64,000 bases of DNA from Multifurca ochricompacta (GCA_022496185.1 WTXG01000001.1:1240001-1304000); one strand, 5' to 3'; positions 44,160-56,874 are shown, counted from the first letter of the stretch. Notes: generated by a model from the letters alone, not told the origin. Numbers and translations: made by a program.

Positions 44160-46700
44160 CTACAGCTTCGCAGAAGCAGCAGCACGTTTGCGCAAGACCG
44201 TTTTCATGATCTTCCCAGTCGACGTTTTCTAGCGGTGATAATTCCATTTAGAACATTTGTTGCATCATAATAGGACGCACTGGCAGCTCTTCAACTATGG
44301 CGATCCATTCAGGTGTGGCAAAGCCAGGCAGACGCTTGCGCGCATGCGCCTTCAGTGCCGAGGAAAACCCCTTGTGGTTCCCAGCCCAGCGCTCCGCAGA
44401 CCCAGCATGCAGTATTACAAAAGCCATTGGGCGCTCGCCCCACTTGGGATGCTCACGCCCTACTACCGACACCTCGAGGACGTCGGGGTGGCTTGCTAGT
44501 TCTACGATCACGGCATGAAGGATAACACGGAGGATAAGAAAAGTAGACATTTACCTTGTTCTATTGCAAGCGAGGACGCATTCTAGATGGTCAGCGAGTC
44601 ATCAAGAGTCGTCGAAGAAGCGGAGGAACAAAGCCGAGAGAAGGCAAGAGCGTACCTCTCCACCAGAAATGATGATATCTTTACTCCTGTCCTGAATCTG
44701 TACCGATCCATCCGGGTGCCAGACAGCTAGATCACCCGAGTGGAAGTATCCACCCTCAAACGCGCGAGCCGTCGCCTCAGGGTCTTGAAAGTACCCCTGC
44801 ATGACGATGTTTCCGCGCGCGACAATCTCACCCACAGTTTTGCCATCTCGAGGTACATCCACCAGCTTGTCACCGGGGGATGTCGTGGGACGGACGACAC
44901 GCAGCGGGGCTGAGGTAGCGAAAGCGTGGCCCTGCCGAGCGGAAAGTTTGGCCCGCTCAGAAGGGGAGAGCCCAAACCAAGAAGATTGCGGATAGTTACG
45001 GGTGAAAGGTCCATAAGTCTCCCTGTATTTGGCGGGTTCATTCAGCGGGATGGGGAGAAGGTGTGATGAAGGTTGGCATACGTCAGGCCATAAACGTGAA
45101 CAGGCTGAAAGCCTTGGACTTCAGCTGAGCAAGGAGCTGAGCGGTGGGTGCAGCACCAGCAATGATCGTCTTGATTGGGTGCAGCAGCTGCCTTGCGCTT
45201 GGATGGTTCGTGATTCCGATCTTTATGAGTATCGGCAAGGCATCTTTTGTGGGAGTTCTGCCGAAAACAGAGATATCATACCTGCACTGTAGGAGCTCCA
45301 CAGTAGTGTGTTACTCCGGAGTTCAAGAAATGCTTCCAAATCAAAGAGAAGTCTACTGTTCGCAAGGTGATCTGATACAGCCTTAGACTTTCAAAGTCAT
45401 GACGTAGAGAAAAAAAGAGGTCACCTGTGTTGCAAATGAGAAAGTAATTGACCAAGGGAACGTCCAACCCGCAGCATGAAACATAGGGAGAATCCTATGG
45501 AAGAGCACGATCCAAATGATGATATCGAGCAGCAAGGTAGCGGCCCACCATAAGTATGTGGATTCCTTGCTCATCCTAAAACGGTATAGTGAGTAGCGTT
45601 GTCCATATAATGAAACGGTACTTACTGTGTTTCGAAGGCGTTGGCAACTGCGGCTAGATATGTACCTGGACGTGGAGAATCATGTTAGACGCCTTAGTCA
45701 ATTCAAACATAGGCCTGCCTCTTAGTGTCGTCAGGACACCCTTTGGCTAGTCAAAAAAAGGAGTGAAAATTGTGTATGGTGCAATGCTAAGGGTGACTCA
45801 CACGTCCAGTAGTGCCCGACCTTGAAGAGACCAGGGGTCAAAGGCAGGGAGGGATAAATGGTGTAAGGGCGTACGTGTAATTCAAAGATAATGGCTTGTT
45901 CTCGTCTGAATCTATCTCAAGACCGGCCCAACCTTTCTCCTGGCTGTACACCCTTCCGGCAGTCAAGAATCCTTCATATGGATCATCAGGGCGACCTGTG
46001 TCATCGCTTACAATGATAGGTGCCGTTGCACCGCTGACGAGATGCTTGTAGTCGTGATCTACAAAAATGAGCCTTGCACCACTGTGCGTAAGGATATAGT
46101 CGATCTCATCCTTGGTCAAGCGCGTGTTGATTGTAGTTACAATTGCGCGAGCGCCGATGACCCCTTGGAGTGCGTCTAGAATGTGCAATTGGCAAGGCAT
46201 GATACGATAGGCGATAAGAAGTTGTCACCTGCAATCATAGGTCTGGGACTGATGAATGTGCCGATCTATCAAAATTTAAGAGCACACACACGAGTTTGGC
46301 GCGAGGACAGCAATTCTATCTCCGGGTTGGATACCAGCTCGAAGGAGACCATATGCAAAATTTTGCACGCGCTGCGCCCTTAGAGACAATGCGTATTAGA
46401 GATTTGAAAAATGAAATATGCCGAATCATACCAAACAGAGTATGTGTAGAAGACAGGAAACTGCACATCCGGATGAAGTAGTGCAAGCCTGTCGGGGTAT
46501 ATTTGCGCTGCACGCAAGAGAAATTCGAGCGGGTTCTAATAGTAGAGAAGATGAGGGGTAGGATGTAGTTCTTTATTAATGTCGGATGCGTACAAGAGGG
46601 TGGAAGTTGACCGGAAGATCTGATGAAATGTGAAGAGTAAGATGAGCATTCGATGGAGGAATGCTGGCAGGAGTGGGACGAAAGTTGGTTAGAGCGGAAC
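44160..46700 (-). CDS. AMP-forming acyl-CoA ligase with peroxisomal targeting tail
   Basis: Adenylate-forming enzyme. Readable in order: NPLEFLLRAAQIYPDRLAL, AQRVQNFAYGLLRAGIQPGD with RIAVLAPNS, DALQGVIGARAIVTTINTRL, and the AMP-binding P-loop SGTTGRPKGVLTT (joined across an intron). Then come ILPMFHAAGWTFPWS, IIAGAAPTAQLLAQL, YGLTETYGP, GYFHSGDLAVWHPDGSVQIQ with DRSKDIIISGGE, VSVVGREHPKWGERPMAFVI, and the C-terminal catalytic Lys motif TSTGKIMKTVLRKR. The last residues are SAKL, a PTS1 peroxisome signal (stop 44160-44162). At least nine introns. The 5' end is uncertain: a plausible first exon (SALTNFRPTPASIPPSNAHL) lies near 46610-46700 but no ATG is firmly placed. The sequence resembles fungal and plant AAE-type ligases for medium-chain or aromatic acids; substrate unknown. 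Confidence 0.82.
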
Positions 46701-46830
46701 CTTTAAGCAATTAATTAATTTTATTTGTTCTATAGAGAGTGAATCATACAAACCGAAGCTGTTCATGTGTGGTGGTGGTTGAGGTCAAAGTGCAAGTGCA
46801 AAGTGCAAGTCCGAGCCATAACCCCATCCC

Positions 46831-46897
46831 CCAACAACAACCACAACAACAACAACAACAACAACAACAACGAGAACCACAACAACGACAACAACAA
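46831..46897. repeat. CAA microsatellite in the leader of the Rab5 gene
   Basis: A near-continuous run of CAA triplets, interrupted by CGA and CCA units, ends about 45 bp before the Rab5 ATG. It is likely transcribed as 5' UTR, and such CAA-rich leaders are unstructured. Confidence 0.65.
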
Positions 46898-46943
46898 GTT
46901 CTCTTCCACCCACTTCCACTTTTCAATTATCTCAATCTCATCA

Positions 46944-47991
46944 ATGACCGACGCCGCATCTGGTTCTCAAGATAAAACAGTTCAGGTCAAGCTCGTCTTG
47001 CTTGGTAAATTGCTTTTATTTCATGGCTCAACATTTACTCCCTTTTATTTTATCCTTATCCTACTAATCGACAACTATAATTTCAGGTGAAGCTGCCGTG
47101 GGCAAATCATCTGTCGTTCTTCGCTTCGTATGTCCATCACTAATGCCCTTTCATCCATCTACTCGACTTTTAACTTCTTCGCATTTACAGGTCTCCAACG
47201 AATTCCAAGCCAACAAAGAGCCTACTATCGGAGCCGCTTTTCTCACACAAAAGTGTCGTCTTGAAGATCGCGTACTCCGCTATGAAATCTGGGATACTGC
47301 TGGCCAAGAACGCTTTCACTCTTTAGCTGTGAGCATAATCTTCTTTATTTATTCTGTCCGAATCCAACATGGGCCATATGGGCCATGATCCCCTGCGTAG
47401 CCGATGTATTATCGCAATGCCCAAGCAGCCGTAGTCGTGTACGACGTCACAAAGGCCTCCAGCCTCGAAAAGGCCAAGACATGGGTGAAGGAGCTTCAGC
47501 GACAGGCAAATCCGAACATCGTCATTGCCCTTGCCGGAAACAAGATCGACCTTGTGCAGCCCTCGTCGTCTGCTTCAGGGAGCAATGCCACTCCCGAGTC
47601 GGAAGACGAAGCAGATGACGCGACTGCCACTCCTGGCGAGACCGCCACATCAAGCGCCGAGGCGGAGAGCCTACGCCAGGTTCCTCGAGAGGAGGCGCAA
47701 GCATATGCACAGGAGGCCGGGCTCTTATTCTTCGAGACGTCGGCAAAGACAGGTGAGGGTGTGGTCGAGGTGTTCACTGAGATTGGTGCGTCCTCGACAT
47801 TCATATCCTCGCTCTCTCACTTGTCTCATCGCTTATGCGGAGCAGCAAAGAGTATTCCCATCGAGCACATCCTCGCCTCCTCCCGTGGCGCTACTGGCCG
47901 TCCAGGTACTACTGGAAATCGTACCGGTGCTCAAGAAGCCGTCAATCTGGATGAGAACCAAGCGAAGGGCAGGGATGCATGTAACTGTTGA
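46944..47991 (+). CDS. YPT5: Rab5-family small GTPase (Ypt5/Vps21)
   Basis: Start [20 protein letters not shown] (ATG 46944). The P-loop [14 protein letters not shown] forms across an intron. [20 protein letters not shown] holds the effector Thr of switch [17 protein letters not shown] is the G3 box, GNKIDLV the NKxD motif and [10 protein letters not shown] the SAK motif. The C-terminus ends CNC (stop 47989-47991), a CxC geranylgeranylation site. Between NKID and SAK there is an insertion of about 40 residues rich in Ser/Glu/Ala ([20 protein letters not shown]), longer than in yeast Vps21. The AFLTQ stretch and effector region assign it to Rab5, which controls early endosome fusion. Five introns. 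Confidence 0.93.
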
Positions 47992-48200
47992 ATCCTCTTA
48001 TGGGTTATGGCGTGCGACGCACATCGTCTTTCTTTCTTTTTCCTTAACACCTTGTTGTTATTCTCCCGATTTATACATATGCTGCATTCCGTCCTATCTT
48101 GTTATCCATAATCTGGCTGTATCATTTCTTACATGAATGATACAACCTACAGGTGACCCAAGTATTAGTTTTCAGTCTTTCAAGAACACCAATGGCACAC

Positions 48201-50307
48201 TCAACCCTCATGGGAGGGTGGCATAAAATCAACGTAAGGTGGCGGTCTCGCAACGTGCTCATGCTCTACCCCGTCTGGGACAAGATACGGTGGCGGTGCG
48301 CTCACATGTGACTGGGTCGAAATAGGCATGCCCAGCGCTATTGGCGGTGCTGGCAGGTCTGTGGGTGCCACTGTCATTGCGATGACCTGATGTGCAACCC
48401 CCTCGCGCGAGCGATATTCAGAATGTATTGATGGTGGTGGATCTGAGGGGTCATCCATTGGAGGGGGAGGGGGCGGGGGTGCTTCACCCGTCGTGATTTG
48501 TTCCTCTTGCGGTAACGTTAAGCCCAGCGTCTGTATCGTGCGCTCGGGGACGTCGACACTGAGTCGCACGAGACCGGTTACGTTCGGATCGAGTGTTGCC
48601 ATCTCCACCGAAGGAGGCGGTGTGGATGTGCCATTGCGATCCACATCAGTGTGTCCACTGAACTGTGATGATGTTGGGAAGCCAAAGAAAACGCCTTCTC
48701 CTTCGATGACTTGTTCTAGAAGCGGCATGAGCGGAGGTGGGGCCGTATCGTTATCTTCAGTAGTGGGAATAATGATTTCTTGCTCAGATTCAAGAAAAGT
48801 GGGCAGTCTCGAAGATGACGAAGGGAAAGATGTTAGTGAAAAGGGGGGTGGGGCGTCGCGCTCTTCAAATGGTGGAGGGGCTCCCGAGGCCAAGTAACTT
48901 GGACCAGCCTCACCCTCTTCTAACTCGTAATGAGGAGCAGCGTCCGCATAGTCGGGCCGATTGGTCCTAGTGGGTGGACGATCATGCTTTTTATGATATG
49001 CAGAGTCCACGGATTCTTCCACTTCAGGAAGGGGAGCTGGAGATGGAAGGAAGGTGATTGGTATGGTTATGGTGGAAACACTCTCTGTATGATGGGATGT
49101 GTTCCTGAACGTGGCGTGTAATCGGACTCGGAAAGAAACGGAATGGAGAAGGGTTGTCTGGGTGATGGACGCACATTCGGCATCGCTACCGGTGGAACCA
49201 AAGTCACCTGCTGGAAGTGGGTGCGTTGAGTCTGACGGTGACGACGAAGGTGACGACTGGTGTAAGATGAATCGAAGGCGCACAGGTAGGGAAGCGTGAA
49301 AGCGACACAAGGCACCAGAACGCGAGATCACCGTCCTATACGACGAACTGCGACTTTGGGGGGCATCACTAGTATAAGGTGTGGTAGACGAGGAAGCGGC
49401 AGCACGTTTCTCATGAGACGGTAGGGTAATCCCCAACGGAGCACCTCCACTGTGATCATCCTCATCTTCACCTGATTCGTCTTCAATGTCGGACGGAATA
49501 TCTACGTCAACCGGGTCGCTCTCGTCGGCTTCTGTTCCGTCCGCAACGCGAACGATCCTAATGAGCTCGGCCTTGATGTTCCTTAGTCTAAGGCCCTCCT
49601 CTACGACAAGCTCCCGACGAGGAGGCGGTACGGTCACGTAAATGGGAACAGGTTCGATGCAGGTGAACACCGTTCTGGGAATCTCGACCTCTACACGGGA
49701 GGGATTGTCCAGAGTGCGCGTGATGGGCGAGACAGGTATGGTGCACGTGTGGGGAATAAATCTTCTCGTATGAACGACGAGAGCTTTGGAGAATGGCTGA
49801 GTGGTGCCATCGAATGGATGGAGCGTGGCAGATAAGACGTGTCTAAGAGATGATTGCGGCGTATGGATGCATTGCGGCGTATCTGAAGTAAGTGGGAGAG
49901 CAAAAGAGAAGGATGATGGGAGAAGCGCCTCTTTGTCATTCTCGGATTCAAAAAGGACAATAGACGTTTGTGAGAGCTCGATGACTTGCTCATATGCAAC
50001 CTCGACGGTACGGAGGTTCATCGTCCTTGAGGGCAGAAAGGCTAGGCTCAGCAGGTGAACCGAAAGCTAGGGCTCAGATGGCGACGGACACTTTTCGCCA
50101 GCGGACAGAGTCCGTTCCCTTGACTTGAAGTTCTCCTTCGATGGCCGCGCGCTCACCATCGGCACCTAGAAAACCTTGCTGGAATCTCAAAGAGTTTGTG
50201 GCGGGAATGATGAGGATCTGGGGCTCTGTTTGAGGTTCGCTTTCAGGCAAGTTTGCACCTCGTTGAGCGTATGTAGGAGGAGGAATGATTGAAAGGTCTG
50301 AGGACAT
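48201..50307 (-). CDS. Alpha-arrestin-like trafficking adaptor with PPxY motifs
   Basis: Exon 1 (MSSDLSIIPPPTYAQRGANL, ATG 50305-50307) contains an arrestin-like strand (AAIEGELQVKGTDSVRWRKV). An intron (donor GTCCGT, acceptor TCAAG) leads to TMNLRTVEVAYEQVIELSQT. Beta-rich segments typical of arrestin lobes follow (SFSFALPLTSDTPQ, TFRNTSHHTESVSTITIPIT). An acidic disordered insert of about 60 residues (SDIEDESGEDEDDHSGG) splits them. The C-terminal tail is Pro-rich with two PPxY motifs (SAPPPYLVPDG and ARPPPYVDFMPP), the docking sites for Rsp5/Nedd4 ubiquitin ligases in yeast ART proteins. The expected role is recruiting the ligase to plasma-membrane transporters for endocytosis. The family call rests on the overall pattern, not on one diagnostic residue. 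Confidence 0.62.
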
Positions 50308-50470
50308 CGAGCGAGCGGGACAGGTGCAGGGAAGGGGAAGAGGAAAGGGGGAAAAGACGCATATACAAGATGAATAAAAATAAATAAATAAATCATTAAA
50401 AAATGGGAAAAAAACCAAGCAGTGCATACAGTCACAAGTTAGTTACGTCACATCACGGTCACGGTCACAA

Positions 50471-53400
50471 TCACCCCACACGTGCTAAACTCTCCAACTC
50501 GCGAAACATCGAATCGTCTACCTCTTTTTGTAACATGATTCCCCAAACGACGTCCTCCTGAAAGCCGCTCAAGGATCCTGTACCTTTCTCTACGTGATCC
50601 TCACCCACTTCCCCATAGCCGACGCCGAAAGAGAGTGTGACACTCCCTGTATTTTGGGACATATCAAACGCGTCCTCACTGTCATCTACCACTTTCAACG
50701 TTTCCACGGCCCGCTTCGCGCAGACGGTGAACCACATTCGCATCTCTTGCGGAACGTTGATGGTAAACTTCTTTATCAATCGGAGCATAAGCTTAATGAA
50801 ACCTAGTTGGTGATCCTTCTTGAGCTGCTCCTTCATGGACGGCGGTGCGAGGAATGCGATGGCATAAAGCCCCATTATGACTTTCTCAATATAACTGAGC
50901 CAGGGCTCTCGCTTAGCGATTTGAAAGTCCGCGTCAACAACAGGAAGGCGATGCATGAGCGCCTCGAATATCTGCTGTAGCCATGCTTGCGGCACTGCTT
51001 TCGCTATCACCTGCCGGTTGGCATCTGGCTGACCGAAGCGACCGAGCACCTCCAGGGCAGCATCAACCAGGGCGGGAGGTTTTGCGCTAGCATTTGTACC
51101 GGTTAAAATAAATAATTCCGAGGGGTTGACCGTTTCGGACGGGTCAACAAGGAACGAGGCTATGAGGATGAATGCACGCCTGGCAACCTGAAGGGCGGCA
51201 GGAGACGGGGTGCTCGCAAGGACGATTGAGGGAGCAAGCCGCACCGAACCGGATAGATTGATGAGAAGGTAGAGGACATCTCGCCGAACAGCAACAAGGT
51301 CCCGAAGTGTGAGCGCAATGGAGGCAGGATGAAGGGTGCTATCTTGCATCTGCTTGACACCACATACTCGTAACATGACAGCTAAAAGGCGTTCATGGTT
51401 CGCAAGATATTCGTGATTGTCCGGAATCACGGAAAGGTTGCGCATTATGTTCACGATAGCGAGGACGATATCGCCAGGGCGCTGTTTCGGTCCGAGGGAA
51501 TTGAACTCTTTGGCACCCTGCATTTTTCTTAAATTCGCGAAGGGTTGACTTCCATCGCGTAGGATAGTGTCGACCAATCGCCTGTGAGTGATGATTGGAG
51601 CCTCTGCCTCTGCCTCTGTCTCTGTCTCCGTCAAGGGGTCATCCACCTCTTTGAAGCCAAAGCCAACGTCTAACAATAAATCTAAAGCTTCATCCATAAG
51701 TTCGGGGCAATTGGCGATCGGAAACCCGCTTGTTCCTTGTCCGCGCATGATCGAAAGAAGTGTGAATGTGGTGAGTGCATATCCCATTTCTGTAGAAATT
51801 CTTGAGCGTAGACTCATGGTGAGCGCGTCAATGTCTATGTTTCCCCATTCGCTGATATCGCGCAAAAGGTGTCGTGCAGTCAAGCGATGATGCTCCTCTG
51901 CTATAGCACGCAAGTCTCTACCTCCAAAAGTGTCCACCTCACGGAAGACGGGAAGATATTCAACTTTTCGACGATGGGGAGAAGTAGCGCCAGCTGCTGT
52001 CAGCGACGTGCGACCATCACCGGACGTGTCTCCTGTCGGAGGCAAAGGCAGAGAAGGAGAAGTCCGATCGACAACGTTAGACTGTTGTTCTTCCTTTATT
52101 AGCAGCACAATGTGTTAAACGGATAACGACTAACCAAGGTTGTATCAGCTGGAGGAGGAGAATCGACTAGAACAACACTTTGTCACACTCACATTAATGT
52201 GATAATGTACGACACCTACCTGTTCCCGTTCCTGTTCTCTGACGGACGCGCTTCAAATCGATTTCGGGTGCTCCTTTTCTTTTACGACCTTCCAAGTCAC
52301 TGTCAAAGGAGACCACCACTCCATCTTGATTTGTAGCATGAAGAGCCACCTGCGAACCGTCAGACGGAGAACTTTGTCCGAGGAACGTTTGGGAGATGTT
52401 TGACAACATGTCAGGCGGTTGAAGCGACGAGGATCCAGTTGGGAGCATGTTCAAACCAACCGGTGGTTGCCTTGTGTCTGAGAAGAAGAATTAAACGGAT
52501 GGTGAGGAGGAAGCGATGAATTCCCATTCATGTGTGGAATCGGAATCGTTGGAGGCATCACCCCTTGTGCACCCATATCTCCAGTGGACATTGAACCAGG
52601 CATGCTATGCTGCCCAACTGGCTGCACCTGTCCAGCTTGTCCCTGTGTACTCAGTACCGGTCGTTGTTGCTGCTGCGCGTTTTTGCGAGATAGTTCTTCG
52701 AAGGGAAAAAGAATAGCTCTATAGTACTCGCTCAGGAGAGGTGCCACCGGGGTAGGGACCCCGTTCATGGAATAGGTCTCAGGGAGGTCAAAGACCTTAA
52801 GGACGGAAGGCCAAAGCCGTTCTTGTGACAGCTTAATTTGGTTTTTAACTTGATATCTCTAAGCGAACAGAAGGGTGCTCACATTAGCCCAGCCACCTCC
52901 AGCATTCACAGCTGCCAACAAGTTGAACAAATCGACAGGCTTCCCTGCCAGCATGACAGAACCCGCTTCCGTTGGTGATGTTTCCAGAAACTTCCATTTG
53001 GATTGAGCGGGATCGAAACCCACAGGATATGGTACGCCAGTGAGGGCAGGAGGGAGAGGATGTTGGCGGGCTAGATGGATGTTAGCAAGAGTAGCCAAGA
53101 ATTGCCTGTGCTTGGCCTTGTGTTGGGGGTTGAGTTGTTGTTGATTCTGTCGAACAGGCTGCTGTCCTACTGGGGGAACGGGCATGAAGGGGTCAGATGA
53201 GGAGGGGCTGAAATTGGCTGGTTGATTTGAAACTGGCTGCTGGTTCATAGATTGTGCCTGAAGTGACAGACGGCTCTGCGATGCGGAAAGGGAATCGTGA
53301 CCAGGTGCAGGGGACAGCGATTGTTGTTGATTGGCGGCTCCTCCAAGGAACGACGCTGAAGTTGGGGCCCCAGGGAGAGGGGAGGACGAGTCGTCTGAGC

Positions 53401-53761
53401 TCTCCTAGCGGCACTTACAACGTTAAGGGCCGCGTATTGTCTCGCAGCGGTAACCGCATTCATGCCACCGCTGTTAAAAAATGCAGGGGGAAGGTCCGTT
53501 GCATTGGATCCAGGATTGGGAGAAGCAGGAACAGGATTGAAACCTCCGCTGGGGAAAGGTTGGTTATTGGTGTTGGGACGAGTATTCTGTTGCTGTTGGC
53601 TGATGATGAAAGGGAAGGGGTAAACGAATGAACAATTTGAAGAAAAAAGAAAAAAAAACTTACAGCATGTTCATAAACTGTCGTTGTGATGTGCCCTGGT
53701 CTAGCAACCTTTGTTGTATCTGCTGCTCGGTGTCACCAAACCAGTTAGGTGAATTGGACAT
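50471..53761 (-). CDS. SWI1: SWI/SNF chromatin-remodelling subunit Swi1 (ARID protein)
   Basis: Start MSNSPNWFGDTEQQIQQRL (ATG 53759-53761). A Gln/Asn/Pro-rich N-terminus leads to the ARID DNA-binding domain: KHRQFLATLANIHLARQHPL, LAGKPVDLFNLLAAVNAGGG, then after an intron ERLWPSVLKVFDLPETY and LSEYYRAILFPFEEL. The C-terminal half (VEYLPVFREVDTFGGRDLRA ... LVALR-type helices to MFRELESLARVG) is helical and matches the armadillo-like ARID1/Swi1 core that anchors the BAF/SWI-SNF complex. Several introns. A frame change in the Gln-rich part (about 53360-53420, near a G4 run at 53379-53382) is unresolved; it is either a missing base or an intron. An (AAC)n repeat upstream (53801-53853) separates it from the divergent DUF1764 gene. 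Confidence 0.82.
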
Positions 53762-53800
53762 CTCCTCAAAGTCAAGTTGAGACGACGCGAAGGAACACGG

Positions 53801-53853
53801 AACAACGACGACAACAATAACAACAACAACAATAACAATAACAACAACAAACT
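53801..53853. repeat. AAC/AAT microsatellite in a short divergent promoter
   Basis: An imperfect run of AAC and AAT triplets lies in the 139 bp between the SWI1 and DUF1764 start codons. Confidence 0.65.
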
Positions 53854-53900
53854 GCAAACCACTCCCTCCCCTCCCTCCCCTCCCTCCTCTTTCACTCAAT

Positions 53901-54467
53901 ATGAGCAAAAGTTTGACATCCTCCTCTTCAGAAATTGATGATATATTCTCTCGCAAGCCTAAATCACTAACCCTTCAATCGTTGCAGAACTCAACTATCA
54001 ACAAAAAGAAGCGGTTCGTTAAGCGTTCTCAGACACATCTCGCTCAATCGAAGCGCCAAGCACCCGAGATCGTTTTCGATCCTTCAGCGCAACCATCCCA
54101 TGTATCCACGTCCAGTGTCGTCTCATACGATCGCCTGTTACCACCTGGTAATAAAAAGAGGAAAATAGAATTCGACCAAGATAAATTCAGGGATTCACGC
54201 GGAACTGGCCCTCGTAAGAGCTTGTTCTGCCAAATTTCCATTAAGCTCAACAACCCCCAGGTCGCAAAACCGAAGAAGGTTTCTCAATATATAAAGAAGA
54301 TGAACTCGGTATCAATGCAGAGACTGGAGGCGAGTTTAATCACATTGGTTTGCAAATTCACTTACATCAGACTAGGCACTCCATTATGTCCTTTCGATTG
54401 TAATTGCTGTAAGCCTTCTGCCTTTGTTCTCTCCTCCGCCAATCAATGACATGATGTAGGTTTTTGA
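53901..54467 (+). CDS. DUF1764 family small basic protein
   Basis: Start MSKSLTSSSSEIDDIFSRKP contains the family's EIDDIF motif. It continues with a Lys-rich stretch, QAPEIVFDPSAQPSHV, then KKRKIEFDQDKFRDSRGTG. The C-terminal part needs three splices. The first, at GTAAGA, gives PRRKTEEGFSIYKEDELGIN. The second is a GC-AG intron (54330-54375). The third, at GTAAGC, leaves the last bases of CPFDCNCCF and the stop at 54465-54467. The Cys-rich ending CPFDC-x-CCF is the conserved C-terminus of this eukaryotic family, so the splice model is strongly supported. Function is not established; basic composition suggests a nuclear or nucleolar protein. Confidence 0.8.
54330..54375 (+). other. GC-AG intron in the DUF1764 gene
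   Basis: Donor GCGAGT after ACTGGAG, acceptor GACTAG, 46 nt. Splicing restores ETG-GTPLCPFDC, the conserved C-terminus. No GT donor gives it. Confidence 0.7.
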
Positions 54468-55015
54468 CGAACCGTGTTTTCTCTCGGCGCGTGAGTATGT
54501 CTGAACTGTGTCACCAAGTTAGCCATTCCCATACATGAACCTTTCCGGCTCTATCGAAGCCTCTAGACCGCTACGTTGAAATGGTCCTTAGAGGTCAATA
54601 TGTAGCCAATAAGCATACCAATGCCCCCTTACTCTGTACTTCCAGATTTTCTCTCGTCCGGATGGTATTGCCGTTTCTATGGTTATGGGGGAACAAGTCT
54701 GACTTCAGCAGACTTCTTCGATCAATCATTCCACCCCCTTCCCTTGTCCTTAAGACTTGTATAATATGGGGTAGTTTGCAGCAAGACCGCAAATACCTGG
54801 TCTGGGTTAGACTTAATAAAGCTAAATTCTAGAATAGTAGAGGAACTGACGTCCGACTCGACCCTTTGCGATTTGCTCTAAGATGTTTTTGTGTGACGAG
54901 CGATGCAATACGGCGTACTGTCATTTTTACGGCATCGTGGTCAATAAAGGAGCGCCGGTCAAGACAACGCGAACCGTCATTCGTCGGACGCTCACTACAC
55001 AACGCACAAAATACA
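54468..55015. other. Intergenic region, no feature recognised
   Basis: 548 bp between the DUF1764 stop and the D-2-hydroxyacid dehydrogenase start, co-oriented. Short frames on both strands show no motif. It presumably holds the 3' UTR and promoter. Confidence 0.4.
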
Positions 55016-56874
55016 ATGTTCTCTTCCAGAGCAGCAGCGAGGCAACTTGTTCGTCATATTAAACGTTGGCAACACTCTTCCAATCAACCAACTCTCAATT
55101 CTGTCACCTCTGATGACATTGCTCACTTCGCACAATTCCTACCTCAAAATTCTATCCTTTCTACACTATCTCCCATTCCGGTAGCTCCCTCGGAACTCGA
55201 ACAATATAACACGGATTGGATGGGAAAGTATCGTGGGAGTTCGACGACCGTCTTACGACCGCATACAACAGATCAGATCAGCAAAATTATGAAATGGTGC
55301 AACCAACGTAGAATTGGTGTTGTTCCCCAAGGTGGAAACACCGGCCTCGTCGGTGGAAGCGTGCCCACTAGCAATGAGCTCATACTGAGCTTGAACAATA
55401 TGTCCAAAGTGCGGTCGTTTGACCCTGTGTCAGGTGTGCTGTGGGTCATCGCGTAGGTGGGCTGGCGTGCACTCAATCCCTTTGCACTATCCAGGAGCCC
55501 TTGTGGCAGACGCTGGATGCATTCTAGAGGCACTTACAGAATATATCACACCGCATAATCACATAATGCCTCTCGATCTGGGGGCCAAAGGCAGGTGTGT
55601 CTAGGCACGCTTTGCTTCGCCCGCATGAATTCCCACACAATCAAAAGCTGTCAGATCGGTGGAAATATTTCCACAAACGCTGGCGGGCTTCGTCTTCTAC
55701 GATACGGCTCCTTGCATGGAAGCGTACTTGGTCTCGAAGTGGTTCTCCCCGACGGCACCATCTTGGATAACCTCTCCACGTTGCGAAAGGATAATACAGG
55801 TGAGTTTGCAATATTATTGAATGGCGTTGCATACTCATACTTCCCTAGGGTATGATCTTAAGCAGCTATTTATTGGTGCGGAGGGTACGCTGGGCGTCGT
55901 CACTGGCGTGTCCATTCTCACACCCGCCGCACCACGAGCTGTCAATAACATGATTTTGGCCCTCCCGACTTTTGAGAACGTGCTCCCCCTTTTCAAGTTG
56001 GCCCGACGACATCTCTCAGAGATACTTTCTGCCTTTGAACTCATTGACAGGACTGCGTATGAGCTGGCCGTAAAGCATGGTCAGGGAAAGGGCTTAAGCG
56101 ATGAAGAGATTGAAGGTGCCCAGTGCTTCGTCCTACTCGAGACTAGTGGGGGGAAAAAGGAGCATGACGAAGAGGTTCGTATTCCAGCTCTATCCGAAGA
56201 CTCTTTGATATCGATATGTGGCCGGAAGAAACTCAACATACTCCTCGAAACACTTCTCGAGTCGGATTCGCCTTTGATCAACACCGGCGTCCTTTCCCAG
56301 TCCCCCGCCCAATTTTCCTCACTTTGGAAGCTGCGCGAAGGTGTAACGGAGGCTGTTTCTAAAGAGGGTAAAGCCTATAAGTATGATATCTCAATTCCTC
56401 TCGCTTCCTTCAAGGAAGTGGTCGATGCGACACGGGAGCAGCTGCGGAGGAAAGGTCTGTTACATGAGAACGCAGTAAAACACGTGCTTGGATACGGACA
56501 CGTCGGTGATGGTGAGCTCTCATTCATTCTTCCAAGGTCTACCTCCACTGACCGGCTTGATTCACTTGTAGGTAATCTGCACCTGAACATAGTGGCAGCG
56601 GCGTACACTCCAGAAATTGAAGCCGCTTTAGAACCATTTGTGTATGAACTCGTTGGTGAGTGGCATGAGTTTATGAAAATCCCGTATGGCTGAAAGCTAA
56701 TATTTCTTGCTAGCCTCTTACAAAGGGTCGATCTCCGCCGAGCATGGGATTGGGGCTATGAAGACTCATGCTATGCATTATTCGAAATCTGGAGTTGCTA
56801 TCGATTTGATGAAAAGGATAAAACACGTTTTTGATCCTCACGGAATCATGAATCCAGGAAAAGTACTGGAGTAG
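55016..56874 (+). CDS. DLD2: Mitochondrial FAD-linked D-lactate/D-2-hydroxyglutarate dehydrogenase
   Basis: The basic, Ser/Arg-rich N-terminus ([23 protein letters not shown] 55016) looks like a mitochondrial presequence. The FAD-binding PCMH domain has [20 protein letters not shown], then [46 protein letters not shown] and [20 protein letters not shown]. The FAD-oxidase C-terminal domain has [32 protein letters not shown] with metal-binding His residues, and [16 protein letters not shown] to the end [14 protein letters not shown] (stop 56872-56874). The latter matches the Dld2/D2HGDH branch better than Dld1. The reaction oxidises D-2-hydroxyglutarate or D-lactate, passing electrons to an acceptor. 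Six or so introns, all in frame. Confidence 0.88.

Noticed and set aside
46739..46975. Gln-rich or Cys-rich small proteins before the Rab5 gene
   Set aside because: They are translations of the CAA repeat on either strand, in the Rab5 leader.
53660..53956. Minus-strand frame with a Val/Ile-rich hydrophobic stretch resembling a membrane segment
   Set aside because: The hydrophobic run is only the translation of the AAC/AAT microsatellite upstream of SWI1.
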